Source of the DNA: Candidatus Arcticimaribacter forsetii | Lineage (GTDB): Bacteria; Bacteroidota; Bacteroidia; Flavobacteriales; Flavobacteriaceae | Reading direction: 5' to 3' | Assembly: GCF_910589745.1 (NCBI RefSeq) | Contig: NZ_OU342399.1 | Span: 1,381,001 to 1,445,000, forward strand | Length of the DNA stretch: 64,000 nt | Shown here: positions 18,115-27,745 of the stretch, in pieces | Layout of the letters: each line of letters begins with the position of its first letter | Numbering within the stretch: the stretch's first letter is position 1 | Position numbers and translations under genes: made by a program | Notes under the pieces: model-generated | Seen by the model: the letters and a program-made list of their open reading frames with translations, nothing else | What the model was told of the DNA's origin: nothing | Database searches by the model: none

Positions 18115-19760
18115 TATTAGATTGGTTGGTACTCCTAGGTACATTAGCATTCATAGTACTATATGGTGTTTGGAAGAATAGAAAAAATAAAACAATAGAA
18201 GACTATTTAAAAGGAGGAAATAATAGTCGTTGGTGGACTATAGGATTATCGGTAATGGCTACACAAGCCAGTGCAATAACATTCCTTTCAACTCCTGGAC
18301 AAGCCTTTCATGATGGAATGGGCTTTGTACAATTTTACTTTGGTTTGCCATTGGCTGTTGTAATTATTTGTCTTTTTTTTATTCCAATATATCATCGCCT
18401 AAAAGTATATACCGCCTACGAATTTTTAGAAGAAAGGTTTGATTTAAGAACACGAACCCTCACTGCGATATTATTTTTAGTCCAACGTGGTTTAGCTGGT
18501 GGGATTACAATTTATGCTCCTGCTATTATTCTGAGTGTTGTTTTAGGTTGGAACTTAAAAATCTTAATTCTACTCATTGGATGTGTAGTTATTTCATACA
18601 CTTTAATCGGAGGAACTAGAGCTGTTAATGTTACTCAAAAGCAGCAAATGTTTATCATTTTTTTAGGAATGATTACCGCTTTTATTTTCATAATAAATAG
18701 TTTTCCTGTAGAGGTTGGATTTATAAAAGCACTCACAATTGCTGGAGCTACCGGTAAACTCGAAGTAATCGATTTTAGTTTTGACCCAAACAGCAGATAT
18801 ACTTTTTGGAGCGGTATAACAGGAGGTCTTTTCTTAGCACTCTCCTACTTTGGAACAGATCAAAGTCAAGTACAGCGTTATTTATCAGGAAAATCACTTA
18901 AAGAAAGTCAACTTGGACTCATCATGAATGGTTTTCTTAAAGTTCCCATGCAGTTTTTTATTCTCTTAGTTGGAGTTATGGTATTTGTTTTTTATCAATT
19001 CGAACCTTCCCCGATTAACTTCAATCCAAAAGCAATCGAGGCTGTAGAACAATCAAATTATAAAGAAGAATTCAATCACTTAGAAGCTACCTTAAGTCAA
19101 ATACAAGAACTCAAGAGAATGCATCTGCTCGATGAAAACAATGTGGATTTAAAGGAAGTTGCTAGGTTAGATATTCGAGAAAAAGAAATAAGAAAAGAAG
19201 CTAAATCATTAATCAATAAAGCCGCTCCAAATATTGAAACCAATGATAAAGATTATGTTTTTATATCTTTTATATTAAAATATCTACCCCAAGGATTAAT
19301 CGGGTTGTTACTTGCTGTTATACTATCTGCAGCGATGAGTTCCACTGCATCCGAACTAAATGCGCTGGCAGCAACAACGGTAGTAGATTTATACAAAAGA
19401 AATCGTAATAATTTATCTGAAACACATTATGTAAATGCTTCAAAGTTCTTCACATTATTTTGGGGTATTATTGCAATTCTATTTGCAAGTTTTGGGAGTC
19501 TATACGAAAACTTAATTCAGCTTGTAAATATCATTGGTTCCATTTTTTACGGAACAATTTTAGGTGTATTTGTCGTAGCAATTTTCTTGAAAAGAATTAA
19601 AGGACAAGCAATTTTCTATGCAGCACTAATTTCAGAAGCCTTAATCATTTATATCTTTTACCTGGATATTCTGGGCTATTTATGGCTCAATGTTATTGGA
19701 ACGATTCTAACAATTCTTCTAGGGTACTTACTTCAATTTACTTTACCAAAGAAAAGCTAA
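18108..19760 (+). CDS. Sodium:solute symporter (SSS family)
   Basis: 550-residue inner-membrane transporter with about 13 hydrophobic segments. SSS landmarks: GGNNSRWWTIGLSVMATQAS in helix 1, GGTRAVNVTQKQQMF, ALSYFGTDQSQVQRYLSGKS and SAAMSSTASELNALAATTVV. A charged cytoplasmic or periplasmic loop of about 70 residues (roughly 300-370, rich in Glu and Lys) separates the last helices, as in several Bacteroidota members. The substrate is unknown; sialic acid or other amino sugars would fit the PIG-L gene upstream but this is not shown. Last gene of the operon, followed by a strong terminator. Confidence 0.9.
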   Translation: MVILDWLVLLGTLAFIVLYGVWKNRKNKTIEDYLKGGNNSRWWTIGLSVMATQASAITFLSTPGQAFHDGMGFVQFYFGLPLAVVIICLFFIPIYHRLKVYTAYEFLEERFDLRTRTLTAILFLVQRGLAGGITIYAPAIILSVVLGWNLKILILLIGCVVISYTLIGGTRAVNVTQKQQMFIIFLGMITAFIFIINSFPVEVGFIKALTIAGATGKLEVIDFSFDPNSRYTFWSGITGGLFLALSYFGTDQSQVQRYLSGKSLKESQLGLIMNGFLKVPMQFFILLVGVMVFVFYQFEPSPINFNPKAIEAVEQSNYKEEFNHLEATLSQIQELKRMHLLDENNVDLKEVARLDIREKEIRKEAKSLINKAAPNIETNDKDYVFISFILKYLPQGLIGLLLAVILSAAMSSTASELNALAATTVVDLYKRNRNNLSETHYVNASKFFTLFWGIIAILFASFGSLYENLIQLVNIIGSIFYGTILGVFVVAIFLKRIKGQAIFYAALISEALIIYIFYLDILGYLWLNVIGTILTILLGYLLQFTLPKKS

Positions 19761-19804
19761 CAGTTGGTGTTCTTTTTTTTGAACATCGATACTAAAAAAC
19801 AAAA

Positions 19805-19829
19805 AACCCTGCCGAAGCAGGGTTAAATT
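19805..19829. terminator. Bidirectional intrinsic terminator
   Basis: Perfect 8-base stem AACCCTGC / GCAGGGTT with a CGAA loop, A-rich before and T-rich after, placed between the convergent symporter and DUF2911 genes. Works for both strands. Confidence 0.88.
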
Positions 19830-19847
19830 TTTATCAAATTATTAACT

Positions 19848-20684
19848 TTATTTGGACCACTCGGCTATCGATGTTTCATTAAGAGTTATATAATCACTAT
19901 TACCAGCTGTTTTAGCAAGTTCTAAAGAGGCTTTAGCAGCTTCAATAGCGCCATCAATTTCATTCAATCCAGCTAATATAAGTGACTGCTGACGTAAATA
20001 CCAATACGCCTTATCATTTCCTGCTACAGCCTTAGCTATCCATTCTTTGGCTTGATTTAAGTCTTGACCTTCTTGAAGATAATATACTGCGGCATTGTAG
20101 TAATCACGATCTTTAGGGTTATTCTTCATAGCTTCTTGAATCGAAACTGTAGCTTTTGCTATAGTTGGAACGCCAAATGGAAGAGAAACCTTAGTTGTAT
20201 CCCAACCAATGTTTAGAGTTCCACCATTGTTATGCAAACTTGAGATCCAAATTGAAAATGATTCTATTGATTTAGTTTCAGAAGGAACTACTTCAATTGT
20301 AGCTGCGACCTTGGATACATCCCAGTCTGCCGGGTTACCCCGATTAGTGATTTCATTATAAAAAATAACTTCCCACATATTTTTACCAGGTCGCGTGTAT
20401 ATTGCGTAAGAACCTGCTGGAATTTCATTTTCACCAAAAGTTACAGCATCGCCAAAAGTTATGATCGTATTCTGATTGGCACCTGTTCTCCAAATTTTTC
20501 CATAAGGAACTAGAGCTCCAAAAATAGCTCTTCCCTTTTTAGCTGGGCGTGAGAATTTAACAGATATTTCAGTTAATCCTACTGTTTGAAAAAGTTGAGA
20601 AGATGGACTTGGTTGCGGTGTTTGAACCTGAGCAAAAGCAAAAGGGGCTACCAATAAGATGAAGGATAAAATTGTGTTTTTCAT
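19848..20684 (-). CDS. DUF2911 domain secreted protein
   Basis: 278 residues. Signal peptide MKNTILSFILLVAPFAFAQ. The DUF2911 domain covers about residues 25-170 (SVKFSRPAKKGRAIFGALVP, GKIWRTGANQNT, ENEIPAGSYAIYTRPG), and the C-terminal 80 residues form two or three TPR-like helical repeats (DRDYYNAAVYYLQEG, AKEWIAKAVAGNDKAYW). Common in Bacteroidota, function unknown. It is transcribed divergently from the photolyase operon across a 149-base region that carries the inverted-repeat operator candidate. Confidence 0.85.
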   Translation of the reverse strand: MKNTILSFILLVAPFAFAQVQTPQPSPSSQLFQTVGLTEISVKFSRPAKKGRAIFGALVPYGKIWRTGANQNTIITFGDAVTFGENEIPAGSYAIYTRPGKNMWEVIFYNEITNRGNPADWDVSKVAATIEVVPSETKSIESFSIWISSLHNNGGTLNIGWDTTKVSLPFGVPTIAKATVSIQEAMKNNPKDRDYYNAAVYYLQEGQDLNQAKEWIAKAVAGNDKAYWYLRQQSLILAGLNEIDGAIEAAKASLELAKTAGNSDYITLNETSIAEWSK

Positions 20685-20710
20685 TGTAAATTAATTTGGT
20701 TGTTTAACTC

Positions 20711-20718
20711 CAAATGTA
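20711..20718 (-). promoter_or_regulatory. -7 box of the DUF2911 gene promoter
   Basis: On the minus strand this reads TACATTTG, an exact TAnnTTTG, 26 bases before the ATG. A TGTTTAAC copy at 20701-20708 would fall at the start of transcription. Confidence 0.5.
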
Positions 20719-20777
20719 TGGATTTGATTTGAGATTAAGGAGAATTAATTTGTTTGTGAATAAACGGTTTGTATTTT

Positions 20778-20807
20778 TGTTTAACATTTTTAAATTATAG
20801 TTAAACA
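20778..20807 (+). promoter_or_regulatory. Inverted-repeat operator candidate upstream of the photolyase operon
   Basis: TGTTTAAC (20778-20785), 14 bases, then its exact reverse complement GTTAAACA (20800-20807). It ends 5 bases before the -7 box at 20813 and spans the place where the -33 element should be, the usual position for a MerR-type regulator. A third TGTTTAAC lies at 20701-20708. Light/B12-responsive MerR proteins (CarH/LitR) control photolyase genes in other bacteria, so one is a reasonable guess; no such gene lies in this window. Confidence 0.45.
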
Positions 20808-20812
20808 TTTTG

Positions 20813-20820
20813 TATCTTTA
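20813..20820 (+). promoter_or_regulatory. -7 box of the photolyase operon promoter
   Basis: TATCTTTA, close to TAnnTTTG, 13 bases before the first ATG of the operon (20834). The -33 region lacks a good TTG and overlaps the operator candidate, consistent with activator- or repressor-controlled transcription. Confidence 0.5.
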
Positions 20821-20833
20821 TCAAAATTATTAG

Positions 20834-21304
20834 ATGAAAATATATCAAAAAAAGACAGTTCAGAGACTTCCCATTTCTGTTTCAGAGGCGTGGGACTTTT
20901 TAAGTAATCCTGGTAATTTAAAAACAATTACTCCTGACTACATGGGATTTAAAATTCTTGATGGTCATGAGCCTAAAATGTATGCAGGACAAATCATTAA
21001 ATATATTGTTACTCCAGTTTTTGGAATTCCTACAGGTTGGGTAACTGAAATAACCCACGTTGTTGATCAAGAATACTTTGTAGACGAACAAAGATTTGGA
21101 CCATATGCCCTTTGGCATCATAAGCATTTTATTAAAGAAATTCCTGGAGGTGTTGAAATGATTGATATTGTTGATTACAAACTTCCTTTTGGACTATTAG
21201 GTCGTATTGCTCATCCGCTTCTTGTCAAAGGGAAGCTGAATGAAATATTTGAATACAGATACAATAAGTTGATTGAACTATTTGGAAATTATAAAGAACA
21301 ATAA
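20834..21304 (+). CDS. SRPBCC family protein, first gene of the photolyase operon
   Basis: 156 residues with the START/Bet v1-like helix-grip pattern: TVQRLPISVSEAWDFLSNP at the N-terminus, a strand series (IKYIVTPVFGIPTGWVTEIT, DEQRFGPYALWHHKHFI) and a C-terminal long helix (KLNEIFEYRYNKLIELFG). This fold binds hydrophobic ligands in a deep pocket. Homologous genes commonly lie next to photolyase genes, but the ligand is not known. The stop codon is followed directly by the ATG of the SDR gene, so both are translated from one message. Confidence 0.85.
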   Translation: MKIYQKKTVQRLPISVSEAWDFLSNPGNLKTITPDYMGFKILDGHEPKMYAGQIIKYIVTPVFGIPTGWVTEITHVVDQEYFVDEQRFGPYALWHHKHFIKEIPGGVEMIDIVDYKLPFGLLGRIAHPLLVKGKLNEIFEYRYNKLIELFGNYKEQ

Positions 21305-22003
21305 ATGAATAAGAACATACTCATAATAGGTGGATCCTCTGGTATAGGCAAAGCACTAGTCAATCAACTTCAGAATGACAATAATTTGTTCGTTGCAAAT
21401 AGAACAGATGAAGGTCTTGATTTGAATAAAATTACTTACATCCAATACGATGCTACAGACGGTGTACTAGACATTAGTCAACTGCCGAATCAACTTGATG
21501 GATTTGTTTATTGTCCGGGAAGTATTAATTTAAGACCCTTCAAAGGGTTAAAACCAGAGACGTTCTCTAAAGATTTTGAAATTAATGTTTTAGGTGCAGT
21601 TCAAAGTTTACAGTCGGTTTTAAAAAACTTACTAGAAAGTCCACAAGCAAGTTTAGTGTTTTTTAGTACAGTTGCTGTTCAAACAGGAATGCCGTTTCAT
21701 GCCTCAGTTGCAGCTTCCAAAGGAGCGATTGAAGGATTAACGCGATCGTTAGCTGCTGAATATGCTCCAAAATTAAGAGTGAATACAATTGCTCCATCCC
21801 TCACAAACACACCGCTAGCAAGCAAATTCTTAAACAACGAAATAAAGTTAGAGAAAGCGAATGAACGTCATCCGCTGAAATATATTGGTTCTGCCGATGA
21901 TATAGCGAATACTGCGCGCTTTTTGTTAAGTGATGAAAGTAAATGGATGACAGGACAAATAATCCACTTAGATGGGGGTATTGGAGATTTAAAGACAAAT
22001 TAA
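21305..22003 (+). CDS. SDR family protein lacking the catalytic tyrosine
   Basis: 232 residues of classical short-chain dehydrogenase architecture: NAD(P)-binding GGSSGIG at residues 9-15, NVLG with N94, catalytic-position Ser 121 (FFSTVAV), the Lys at 139 and a C-terminal GQIIHLDGG. The active-site YxxxK motif reads VAASK (residues 135-139), so Val stands where the proton-donating Tyr should be. The protein may bind cofactor without normal oxidoreductase activity. No spacing from the SRPBCC gene; the photolyase gene starts 3 bases after its stop. Confidence 0.87.
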   Translation: MNKNILIIGGSSGIGKALVNQLQNDNNLFVANRTDEGLDLNKITYIQYDATDGVLDISQLPNQLDGFVYCPGSINLRPFKGLKPETFSKDFEINVLGAVQSLQSVLKNLLESPQASLVFFSTVAVQTGMPFHASVAASKGAIEGLTRSLAAEYAPKLRVNTIAPSLTNTPLASKFLNNEIKLEKANERHPLKYIGSADDIANTARFLLSDESKWMTGQIIHLDGGIGDLKTN

Positions 22004-22006
22004 ACT

Positions 22007-23311
22007 TTGGTTGAATATACAATATTTTGGTTTAGAAGAGATCTAAGAATCGAGGACAATGCTGGATTATACCAGGCATTATCATCGGGAGATAAAGTTT
22101 TACCAATTTTTATATTTGACCCTGAAATATTAGAAAAATTAGCTAGCAAAAATGATGCTCGCTTAGGAATGATTCACACGGCTTTGGTAAACCTTTCGGA
22201 TACCATGAAAAAGAATTGGTGCAACGTAGGAATGTATCACGGAAAACCCAAAGCCGTTTTTGAATATCTCACAGAAAAACATAAAATTTCTAAGGTTATT
22301 ACAAACCGAGATTATGAGCCTTATGCTCATAAAAGAGATCTAGAAATTGAAACCTTATTGTCTCAAAAAGGAATTAAATTCGAAACTTACAAAGATCAAG
22401 TAATCTTCGAAAAGTCAGAAGTTGTAAAAGAGGACGGATCTGCTTATAAGGTTTATACTCCTTACTCTAAAAAATGGTTAGCTCGAATGAACTCTGAAGG
22501 GATTCCAAATTTTCCGTCGGAAGATCATTTAGATAATTTAGCTCAAGTAAAGCAACCTCAACTTTCACTTGAAGAACTAGGATTTGAACCACCTTCAATT
22601 TCTTATCCTGAATTTAAGTTCAACGGAAAAATAATTTCTGAATACGAAGCAACTCGAAACTTCCCTGCCCTTGACCAAACCTCAAGAACTGGTTCTCATC
22701 TTAGATTTGGAACACTTAGTGTACGTAAAATGGCACTAAAAGCAAGTAAGGATAAAAATAACACCTTCCTAAAAGAATTGATTTGGAGGGAATTTTTTAT
22801 GCAAATATTATGGCACTTTCCACATTCTGCAACAAAATGCTTCAAACCCCAATATGAAAATATTCAATGGAGAAATAATGAAGAAGAATTTAAAAAATGG
22901 TGTGCTGGACAAACTGGTTATCCATTTGTAGATGCTGGAATGAGAGAACTAAACGCCACTGGTTTTATGCATAACCGAGTACGAATGCTAGTTGGAAGTT
23001 TTTTATGCAAACACCTGTTGATTGATTGGCGCTGGGGAGAAGCATATTTTGCTGAAAAACTTCTAGATTATGAAATGTCTAGTAACGTTGGAAATTGGCA
23101 ATGGGTAGCTGGATGTGGAGTTGATGCCGCTCCATATTTCAGAATTTTTAACCCTATTGAGCAAATCAAAAAATTTGATAAAGACCAAAAATATATTCAA
23201 AAATGGGTTCCTGACTTTCAAGAGCTAACCTACCCACAACCTATTGTTGATCATAAATTGGCAAGAGAACGTTGCTTAAAAACATACAAATCTGCCCTCA
23301 ACAGAGTATGA
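22007..23311 (+). CDS. Deoxyribodipyrimidine photolyase (class I-like, CPD type)
   Basis: 434 residues. N-terminal antenna-binding photolyase domain begins [19 protein letters not shown]; the helical FAD domain holds [40 protein letters not shown] and [21 protein letters not shown]. The NWQW segment and WREF supply the tryptophans for flavin photoreduction. It splits cyclobutane pyrimidine dimers with blue light. There is no ATG; the start must be TTG at 22007, three bases after the SDR stop, a weak start that may limit its level. Its stop overlaps the next ATG (ATGA). Confidence 0.93.
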   Translation: MVEYTIFWFRRDLRIEDNAGLYQALSSGDKVLPIFIFDPEILEKLASKNDARLGMIHTALVNLSDTMKKNWCNVGMYHGKPKAVFEYLTEKHKISKVITNRDYEPYAHKRDLEIETLLSQKGIKFETYKDQVIFEKSEVVKEDGSAYKVYTPYSKKWLARMNSEGIPNFPSEDHLDNLAQVKQPQLSLEELGFEPPSISYPEFKFNGKIISEYEATRNFPALDQTSRTGSHLRFGTLSVRKMALKASKDKNNTFLKELIWREFFMQILWHFPHSATKCFKPQYENIQWRNNEEEFKKWCAGQTGYPFVDAGMRELNATGFMHNRVRMLVGSFLCKHLLIDWRWGEAYFAEKLLDYEMSSNVGNWQWVAGCGVDAAPYFRIFNPIEQIKKFDKDQKYIQKWVPDFQELTYPQPIVDHKLARERCLKTYKSALNRV

Positions 23312-23439
23312 GGGGAGTGAAAAAAAACAATCTGCCCACTAAAATATGTCCTACTTGTGTTCGCCCCTTTAGCTGGAGAAAAAAATGGGAACGAGATTGG
23401 GAACAGGTTATTTACTGTAGTAAAAAATGCAAAAAATAA
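23308..23439 (+). CDS. DUF2256 small zinc-ribbon-like protein (43 residues)
   Basis: The ATG at 23308 overlaps the stop of the photolyase gene by 4 bases, and the frame ends 13 bases inside the DASH gene. The product has two Cys pairs, CPTC and CSKKC, around a basic aromatic stretch ([18 protein letters not shown]), the DUF2256 signature; four Cys in this layout should bind one zinc. DUF2256 genes are recurrent neighbours of photolyase/cryptochrome genes, but no role is known. It is too short for many gene finders and easily missed. Confidence 0.85.
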   Translation: MRGVKKNNLPTKICPTCVRPFSWRKKWERDWEQVIYCSKKCKK

Positions 23440-24740
23440 AAGAAACAGCTTTAGTTTGGCTTCGAAATGATTTAAGAGTAACTGATCATTTTGGGCTTTA
23501 CAACGCCACAAATAAATACGAAAATGTAATTGCATATTTCTGTTTTGATCCAGCACATTATAAAAACACCAAATGGGGGTTTAAAAAAACTTCTGCATAC
23601 AGAGCTCAGTTTTTAATTGAATCTGTCATTCAAGCTCAAAAAGACCTCGCTGAGAAAAACATTACACTTATTATTGACAACCAAAATCCAGTTGAAGGTA
23701 TAGCAGATTATGTAGCCTCCCAAAATATAAAAGCAATATACTTTCAAAAAGAATGGACTCCCGAGGAAATAGCAATTGAGGATGATTTATGTCTTAAGCT
23801 AAAGGGTGAGGTTGTTTTTCATTCTGATTATGATCAGTTTTTATTTCATCCAGAAGATGTTCCAATGTCTTTAGAACAATTACCTGAGGTATTTACTCAG
23901 TTTAGAAAAGAATGTGAGAAGAAAAGCTGGGTGCGAAAGTGCTATCCTAGTCCAAACACCTTAGATAGCTCTAATTACCTTAATGAAGAATTTCGATGTC
24001 CTGATCTACAGGAACTCGGTTTTGAAAATAAACGAACCCATCCAAACACGGCATTTCCTTTTAAAGGAGGAAGTAAAGAGGCTAAAAACAGAATTAATCA
24101 TTATTTCTGGGAATCAAAAAAGCTTTCCTTTTACAAAAATACGCGTAACGGACTTTTAGGAATTGATTACAGTTCAAAATTATCTGCTTGGTTAGCAAAC
24201 GGATCTATTTCTTCAAGAGAAATATACTGGGAAGTAGTTGAATACGAGAAAAGCATTAAAAAAAACCAATCTACTTATTGGTTGATTTTCGAATTAATAT
24301 GGAGAGATTATTTCAAATATATTTCTTTAAAGCATCAAAATAAAATTTTCCAGTTAGGAGGTATTTTAAACAAAAAATATGAGTGGGAAAATGATTCAAA
24401 TATTCTGAATCAATGGATTGAAGGAAAAACGAAAGAACCTTTTGTAAACGCCAACATGATCGAACTTAAAAAAACTGGCTGGATGAGTAACAGAGGGAGA
24501 CAAAATGTTGCTTCATATTTCTCAAAGGAGCTATATATGGACTGGCGCATTGGTGCAGCCTATTTCGAATCTTTGTTAATTGATTATGATGTACATAGCA
24601 ATTATGGAAATTGGATGTACATTTCTGGAGTTGGAAACGACCCTAGAGACCGTAAATTTAATATTCGCTCTCAGGCAGAACGATATGATGGCAATGGTTC
24701 TTTTCAAAAACTTTGGAACCAACAAACTTTGTTCGAATGA
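23427..24740 (+). CDS. DASH family cryptochrome
   Basis: 437 residues. Antenna domain starts [23 protein letters not shown]-specific FAD-domain motifs are clear: [36 protein letters not shown], and [20 protein letters not shown] followed by [15 protein letters not shown] cryptochromes repair CPDs in single-stranded or looped DNA and may also sense blue light. The N-terminal WLRNDLR replaces WFRRDLR, normal for the group. The start lies inside the DUF2256 gene, and the TGA is shared with the ATG of the FeS photolyase gene. Confidence 0.94.
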   Translation: MQKIKETALVWLRNDLRVTDHFGLYNATNKYENVIAYFCFDPAHYKNTKWGFKKTSAYRAQFLIESVIQAQKDLAEKNITLIIDNQNPVEGIADYVASQNIKAIYFQKEWTPEEIAIEDDLCLKLKGEVVFHSDYDQFLFHPEDVPMSLEQLPEVFTQFRKECEKKSWVRKCYPSPNTLDSSNYLNEEFRCPDLQELGFENKRTHPNTAFPFKGGSKEAKNRINHYFWESKKLSFYKNTRNGLLGIDYSSKLSAWLANGSISSREIYWEVVEYEKSIKKNQSTYWLIFELIWRDYFKYISLKHQNKIFQLGGILNKKYEWENDSNILNQWIEGKTKEPFVNANMIELKKTGWMSNRGRQNVASYFSKELYMDWRIGAAYFESLLIDYDVHSNYGNWMYISGVGNDPRDRKFNIRSQAERYDGNGSFQKLWNQQTLFE

Positions 24741-26269
24741 TTATACGCTTAATATTAGGAGATCAGCTGAATGAACAACATTCTTGGTTTAAAACAAGAA
24801 ACGAAGATGTTGTTTATGTAATCATGGAAATGAAACAAGAAACTGATTATGTAAAACATCATATTCAAAAGGTAGTTGCTTTTTTCTCAGCCATGCGTAA
24901 TTTTAATAAAAGACTTAACAAACTAGGGCATAAAACACATTACATAGCTTTAGATGACCGGTCTAACAAACAACATTTGTCCGAAAATCTAAAATTTGTT
25001 TTAAATCATTACAATGCAACTAAATTTGAATATCAACTTCCTGATGAATTCAGATTAGATAAACAGTTAAAAGAATTTAGCTCCTCTTTGAAAGTAGAAA
25101 CTTCGGCTGTAGATTCCGAGCATTTCATGACCTCACGAAATGACTTAACTGATTTTTTTGAAGGTAAAAAACAGTTACTCATGGAATTCTTCTACAGAAA
25201 CATGAGAAAACAATTTAATATTCTACTCGAGGGAGGTCAGCCTCTAGGAGGACAATGGAATTTTGATAAAAACAATAGAAACAAATGGAAGGGAACTCCT
25301 GAAATACCCAATCCATACCTCCCTAAAAGTGATCAACTCATAGAAATAAAAAACATGATCGATTCTCAGGGAATTAAAACACTTGGAAATTTTAATGCAA
25401 ATTATTTTTTGTTTGCTAACACGCGTAGGGAAGCTCTTGAACAACTGGATTACTTTTGTCAAAACTTATTAATTCATTTTGGAGATTATCAAGATGCAAT
25501 GCATACGGAAGAGGAAAACTTATTCCACTCAAGAATATCGTTCTCTTTAAATGTGAAGCTAATAAATCCCTTAGAAGTTGTTCAAAAAGTAATCGAATAT
25601 TATCATAAAAACGAAGACGCTATTGAGTTATCTCAAGTAGAGGGATTTGTTCGACAGATTATTGGATGGAGAGAATACATTAGAGGTATTTACTGGAAAG
25701 AAATGCCGAATTACAAAAACCTAAATGCTTTAAACAATAAAAACCCTCTTCCAAATTTTTATTGGACTGGAAAAACTAAAATGAGTTGTTTAAGTCATAG
25801 CATAAATAATTCTCTTGATCATGCTTATGCTCATCATATTCAGAGGCTAATGATTACAGGAAACTTTTCTCTACTCGCACAGGTAGATCCAAATGAAATT
25901 GACGCATGGTATTTGGGTATATATGCAGATGCAATCGAGTGGGTTCAACTCCCTAACACAAGAGGAATGAGTCAGTGGGCAGATGGTGGAATTGTAGCGA
26001 CAAAACCCTACGTTTCTGCAGCAGCATACATAAATAAAATGAGTACGTATTGCACCAATTGTTCTTACGACAAAAATAAACGCTTAGGAGAAGATGCATG
26101 TCCATTTAACAGCTTGTATTGGAATTTCTTAGATGATAAAAAACAGCACTTTGCAAAGAACAATCGAATGTCAATGATGTTGAGGTTACTAGAAAAAATT
26201 CCTGTAGAGGAATTAGCAGCAATAAAAGAACGTGCAGGAGCTATTATACAAGACCCAGATGCATATTAA
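24737..26269 (+). CDS. Iron-sulfur bacterial cryptochrome/photolyase (FeS-BCP, PhrB-like)
   Basis: 510 residues from the ATG at 24737 ([12 protein letters not shown]), which overlaps the DASH stop as ATGA; an in-frame TTG 24 bases upstream is rejected. Four cysteines at residues 351, 439, 442 and 455 ([25 protein letters not shown]) match, each shifted by one, the 4Fe-4S ligands of Agrobacterium PhrB (350, 438, 441, 454). That family repairs (6-4) photoproducts and often carries a lumazine antenna. Other landmarks: [20 protein letters not shown] and [18 protein letters not shown]. Length is typical. It overlaps the fourth photolyase gene by 11 bases. Confidence 0.94.
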   Translation: MIIRLILGDQLNEQHSWFKTRNEDVVYVIMEMKQETDYVKHHIQKVVAFFSAMRNFNKRLNKLGHKTHYIALDDRSNKQHLSENLKFVLNHYNATKFEYQLPDEFRLDKQLKEFSSSLKVETSAVDSEHFMTSRNDLTDFFEGKKQLLMEFFYRNMRKQFNILLEGGQPLGGQWNFDKNNRNKWKGTPEIPNPYLPKSDQLIEIKNMIDSQGIKTLGNFNANYFLFANTRREALEQLDYFCQNLLIHFGDYQDAMHTEEENLFHSRISFSLNVKLINPLEVVQKVIEYYHKNEDAIELSQVEGFVRQIIGWREYIRGIYWKEMPNYKNLNALNNKNPLPNFYWTGKTKMSCLSHSINNSLDHAYAHHIQRLMITGNFSLLAQVDPNEIDAWYLGIYADAIEWVQLPNTRGMSQWADGGIVATKPYVSAAAYINKMSTYCTNCSYDKNKRLGEDACPFNSLYWNFLDDKKQHFAKNNRMSMMLRLLEKIPVEELAAIKERAGAIIQDPDAY

Positions 26270-27743
26270 CAGAGAGTCAATTGGAGTTGTTTGGTTTAAA
26301 CGAGATCTTCGTTTGCATGACCATGCTCCATTGCATATTGCTCTAAAAGAAAACAAGAAAGTTTTACTTATTTATGTATTTGAAAACATTTTAGCTAAAG
26401 ACCCTCATTACAGTCAACGACATTTTAATTTTATTAAGCAGTCTCTAATTGACCTTAATAAATCATTAGAGGTTTTAGACACTAAAGTTTTTATTACGCA
26501 AGGTGACCTCTTAAAAGTACTTTCTGAAATAAATAAATCTTATAAAATAGATCGGCTTTATTCACATCAAGAAACTGGTCTGCATGTTACTTTTGAACGT
26601 GATAAAGAGGTGGTAAAATGGACAAATTCACAACATATAGTTTGGAAAGAATTTACACAGCAGGGTGTTTTTAGAGGAATGAAAAACAGAAAAAAATGGC
26701 TCTCTAATTGGACAAAATCAATGAACGAGGTACAAATACCCATTCCTTCCTCTGGAGATAATTTTATCACTGTTAATGAAATAGAAGAATTAAATAAAAA
26801 GTTCAAAACACCTAGTCTTAATACGCCTGAAAACAAAAGTGTACAATTAGGGGGAACTACACAAGGAAGAAGGTACATGGATTCTTTTTTTGGTGGGAGA
26901 CACAAATTATATCAAAAACATATTTCTAAGCCCAATCATGCCCGAAAAAGCTGTAGTCGTCTGTCACCCTATATTGCATTTGGAAACATATCAATGCGTG
27001 AAGTTCTTCAAAGAACGGAACTGGAAAAAGCAAATGGAAATTCAAGCAGAGGTCTTCGTGCTTTTGAATCTAGATTACGATGGCAAGCACACTTTATACA
27101 GAAGTTCGAAATGGAATATAGAATGGAGTTTGTGTCTGTTAACAGCGGGTATCATGGACTCAAAAAACCCATAGATAAAAACAAAATTAAGGCATGGGAA
27201 GAGGGAAAAACTGGAATTCCAATAGTAGATGCATCTATGCGTTGTTTGGTAGCTACTGGTTATTTAAATTTTAGAATGCGTGCTTTGGTTGTTTCCTTTT
27301 TCGTTCATCAACTTTGGCAACCCTGGCAGGAAGCTTCAGGTTTTTTGGCAAGACAATTTTTAGATTTTGAACCTGGAATTCATTTCCCACAATTACAGAT
27401 GCAAGCGGGTGAAACTGGTATTAATACATTGCGAATATATAATCCTGTAAAAAACGGAATTGAACACGATCCGACCGGTGATTTTACAAAAAAATGGATT
27501 CCCGAACTCGAACAATTACCAGATAGTCTTGTACATACCCCATGGTCAGTTACCCCATTTGAACAAGCCATGTATAATTTTACTCCAGGATTAGATTATC
27601 CAGAACCAATCGTCTCATTAGATGAAACAAGAAAATACGCTAGTGAGATTCTTTGGAATATGCAAAAAGAACCCTTAGTTTATAAAGAAAGTAGAAGAAT
27701 ATTAAAACGTCATACATTGGCTAACAGGAAAAGTATACAGTAA
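26259..27743 (+). CDS. Photolyase/cryptochrome-like FAD protein without the distal tryptophan pair
   Basis: 494 residues from the ATG at 26259; a start at 26232 is possible but adds an odd head. N-terminal photolyase domain: [23 protein letters not shown] domain: [65 protein letters not shown]. Where class I enzymes have NWQWxAGTGxDAA, this protein has [20 protein letters not shown], so the tryptophans of the electron-transfer chain in that segment are missing. It is a distinct subfamily of unknown substrate. Three bases separate it from the TIGR03643 gene. Confidence 0.88.
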   Translation: MHINRESIGVVWFKRDLRLHDHAPLHIALKENKKVLLIYVFENILAKDPHYSQRHFNFIKQSLIDLNKSLEVLDTKVFITQGDLLKVLSEINKSYKIDRLYSHQETGLHVTFERDKEVVKWTNSQHIVWKEFTQQGVFRGMKNRKKWLSNWTKSMNEVQIPIPSSGDNFITVNEIEELNKKFKTPSLNTPENKSVQLGGTTQGRRYMDSFFGGRHKLYQKHISKPNHARKSCSRLSPYIAFGNISMREVLQRTELEKANGNSSRGLRAFESRLRWQAHFIQKFEMEYRMEFVSVNSGYHGLKKPIDKNKIKAWEEGKTGIPIVDASMRCLVATGYLNFRMRALVVSFFVHQLWQPWQEASGFLARQFLDFEPGIHFPQLQMQAGETGINTLRIYNPVKNGIEHDPTGDFTKKWIPELEQLPDSLVHTPWSVTPFEQAMYNFTPGLDYPEPIVSLDETRKYASEILWNMQKEPLVYKESRRILKRHTLANRKSIQ

Positions 27744-27745
27744 AT

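Noticed and set aside
26567..26905. Antisense open frame in the fourth photolyase gene (also 26890-27174 in another forward frame)
   Set aside because: The strong photolyase frame explains the region; these have no conserved motif.
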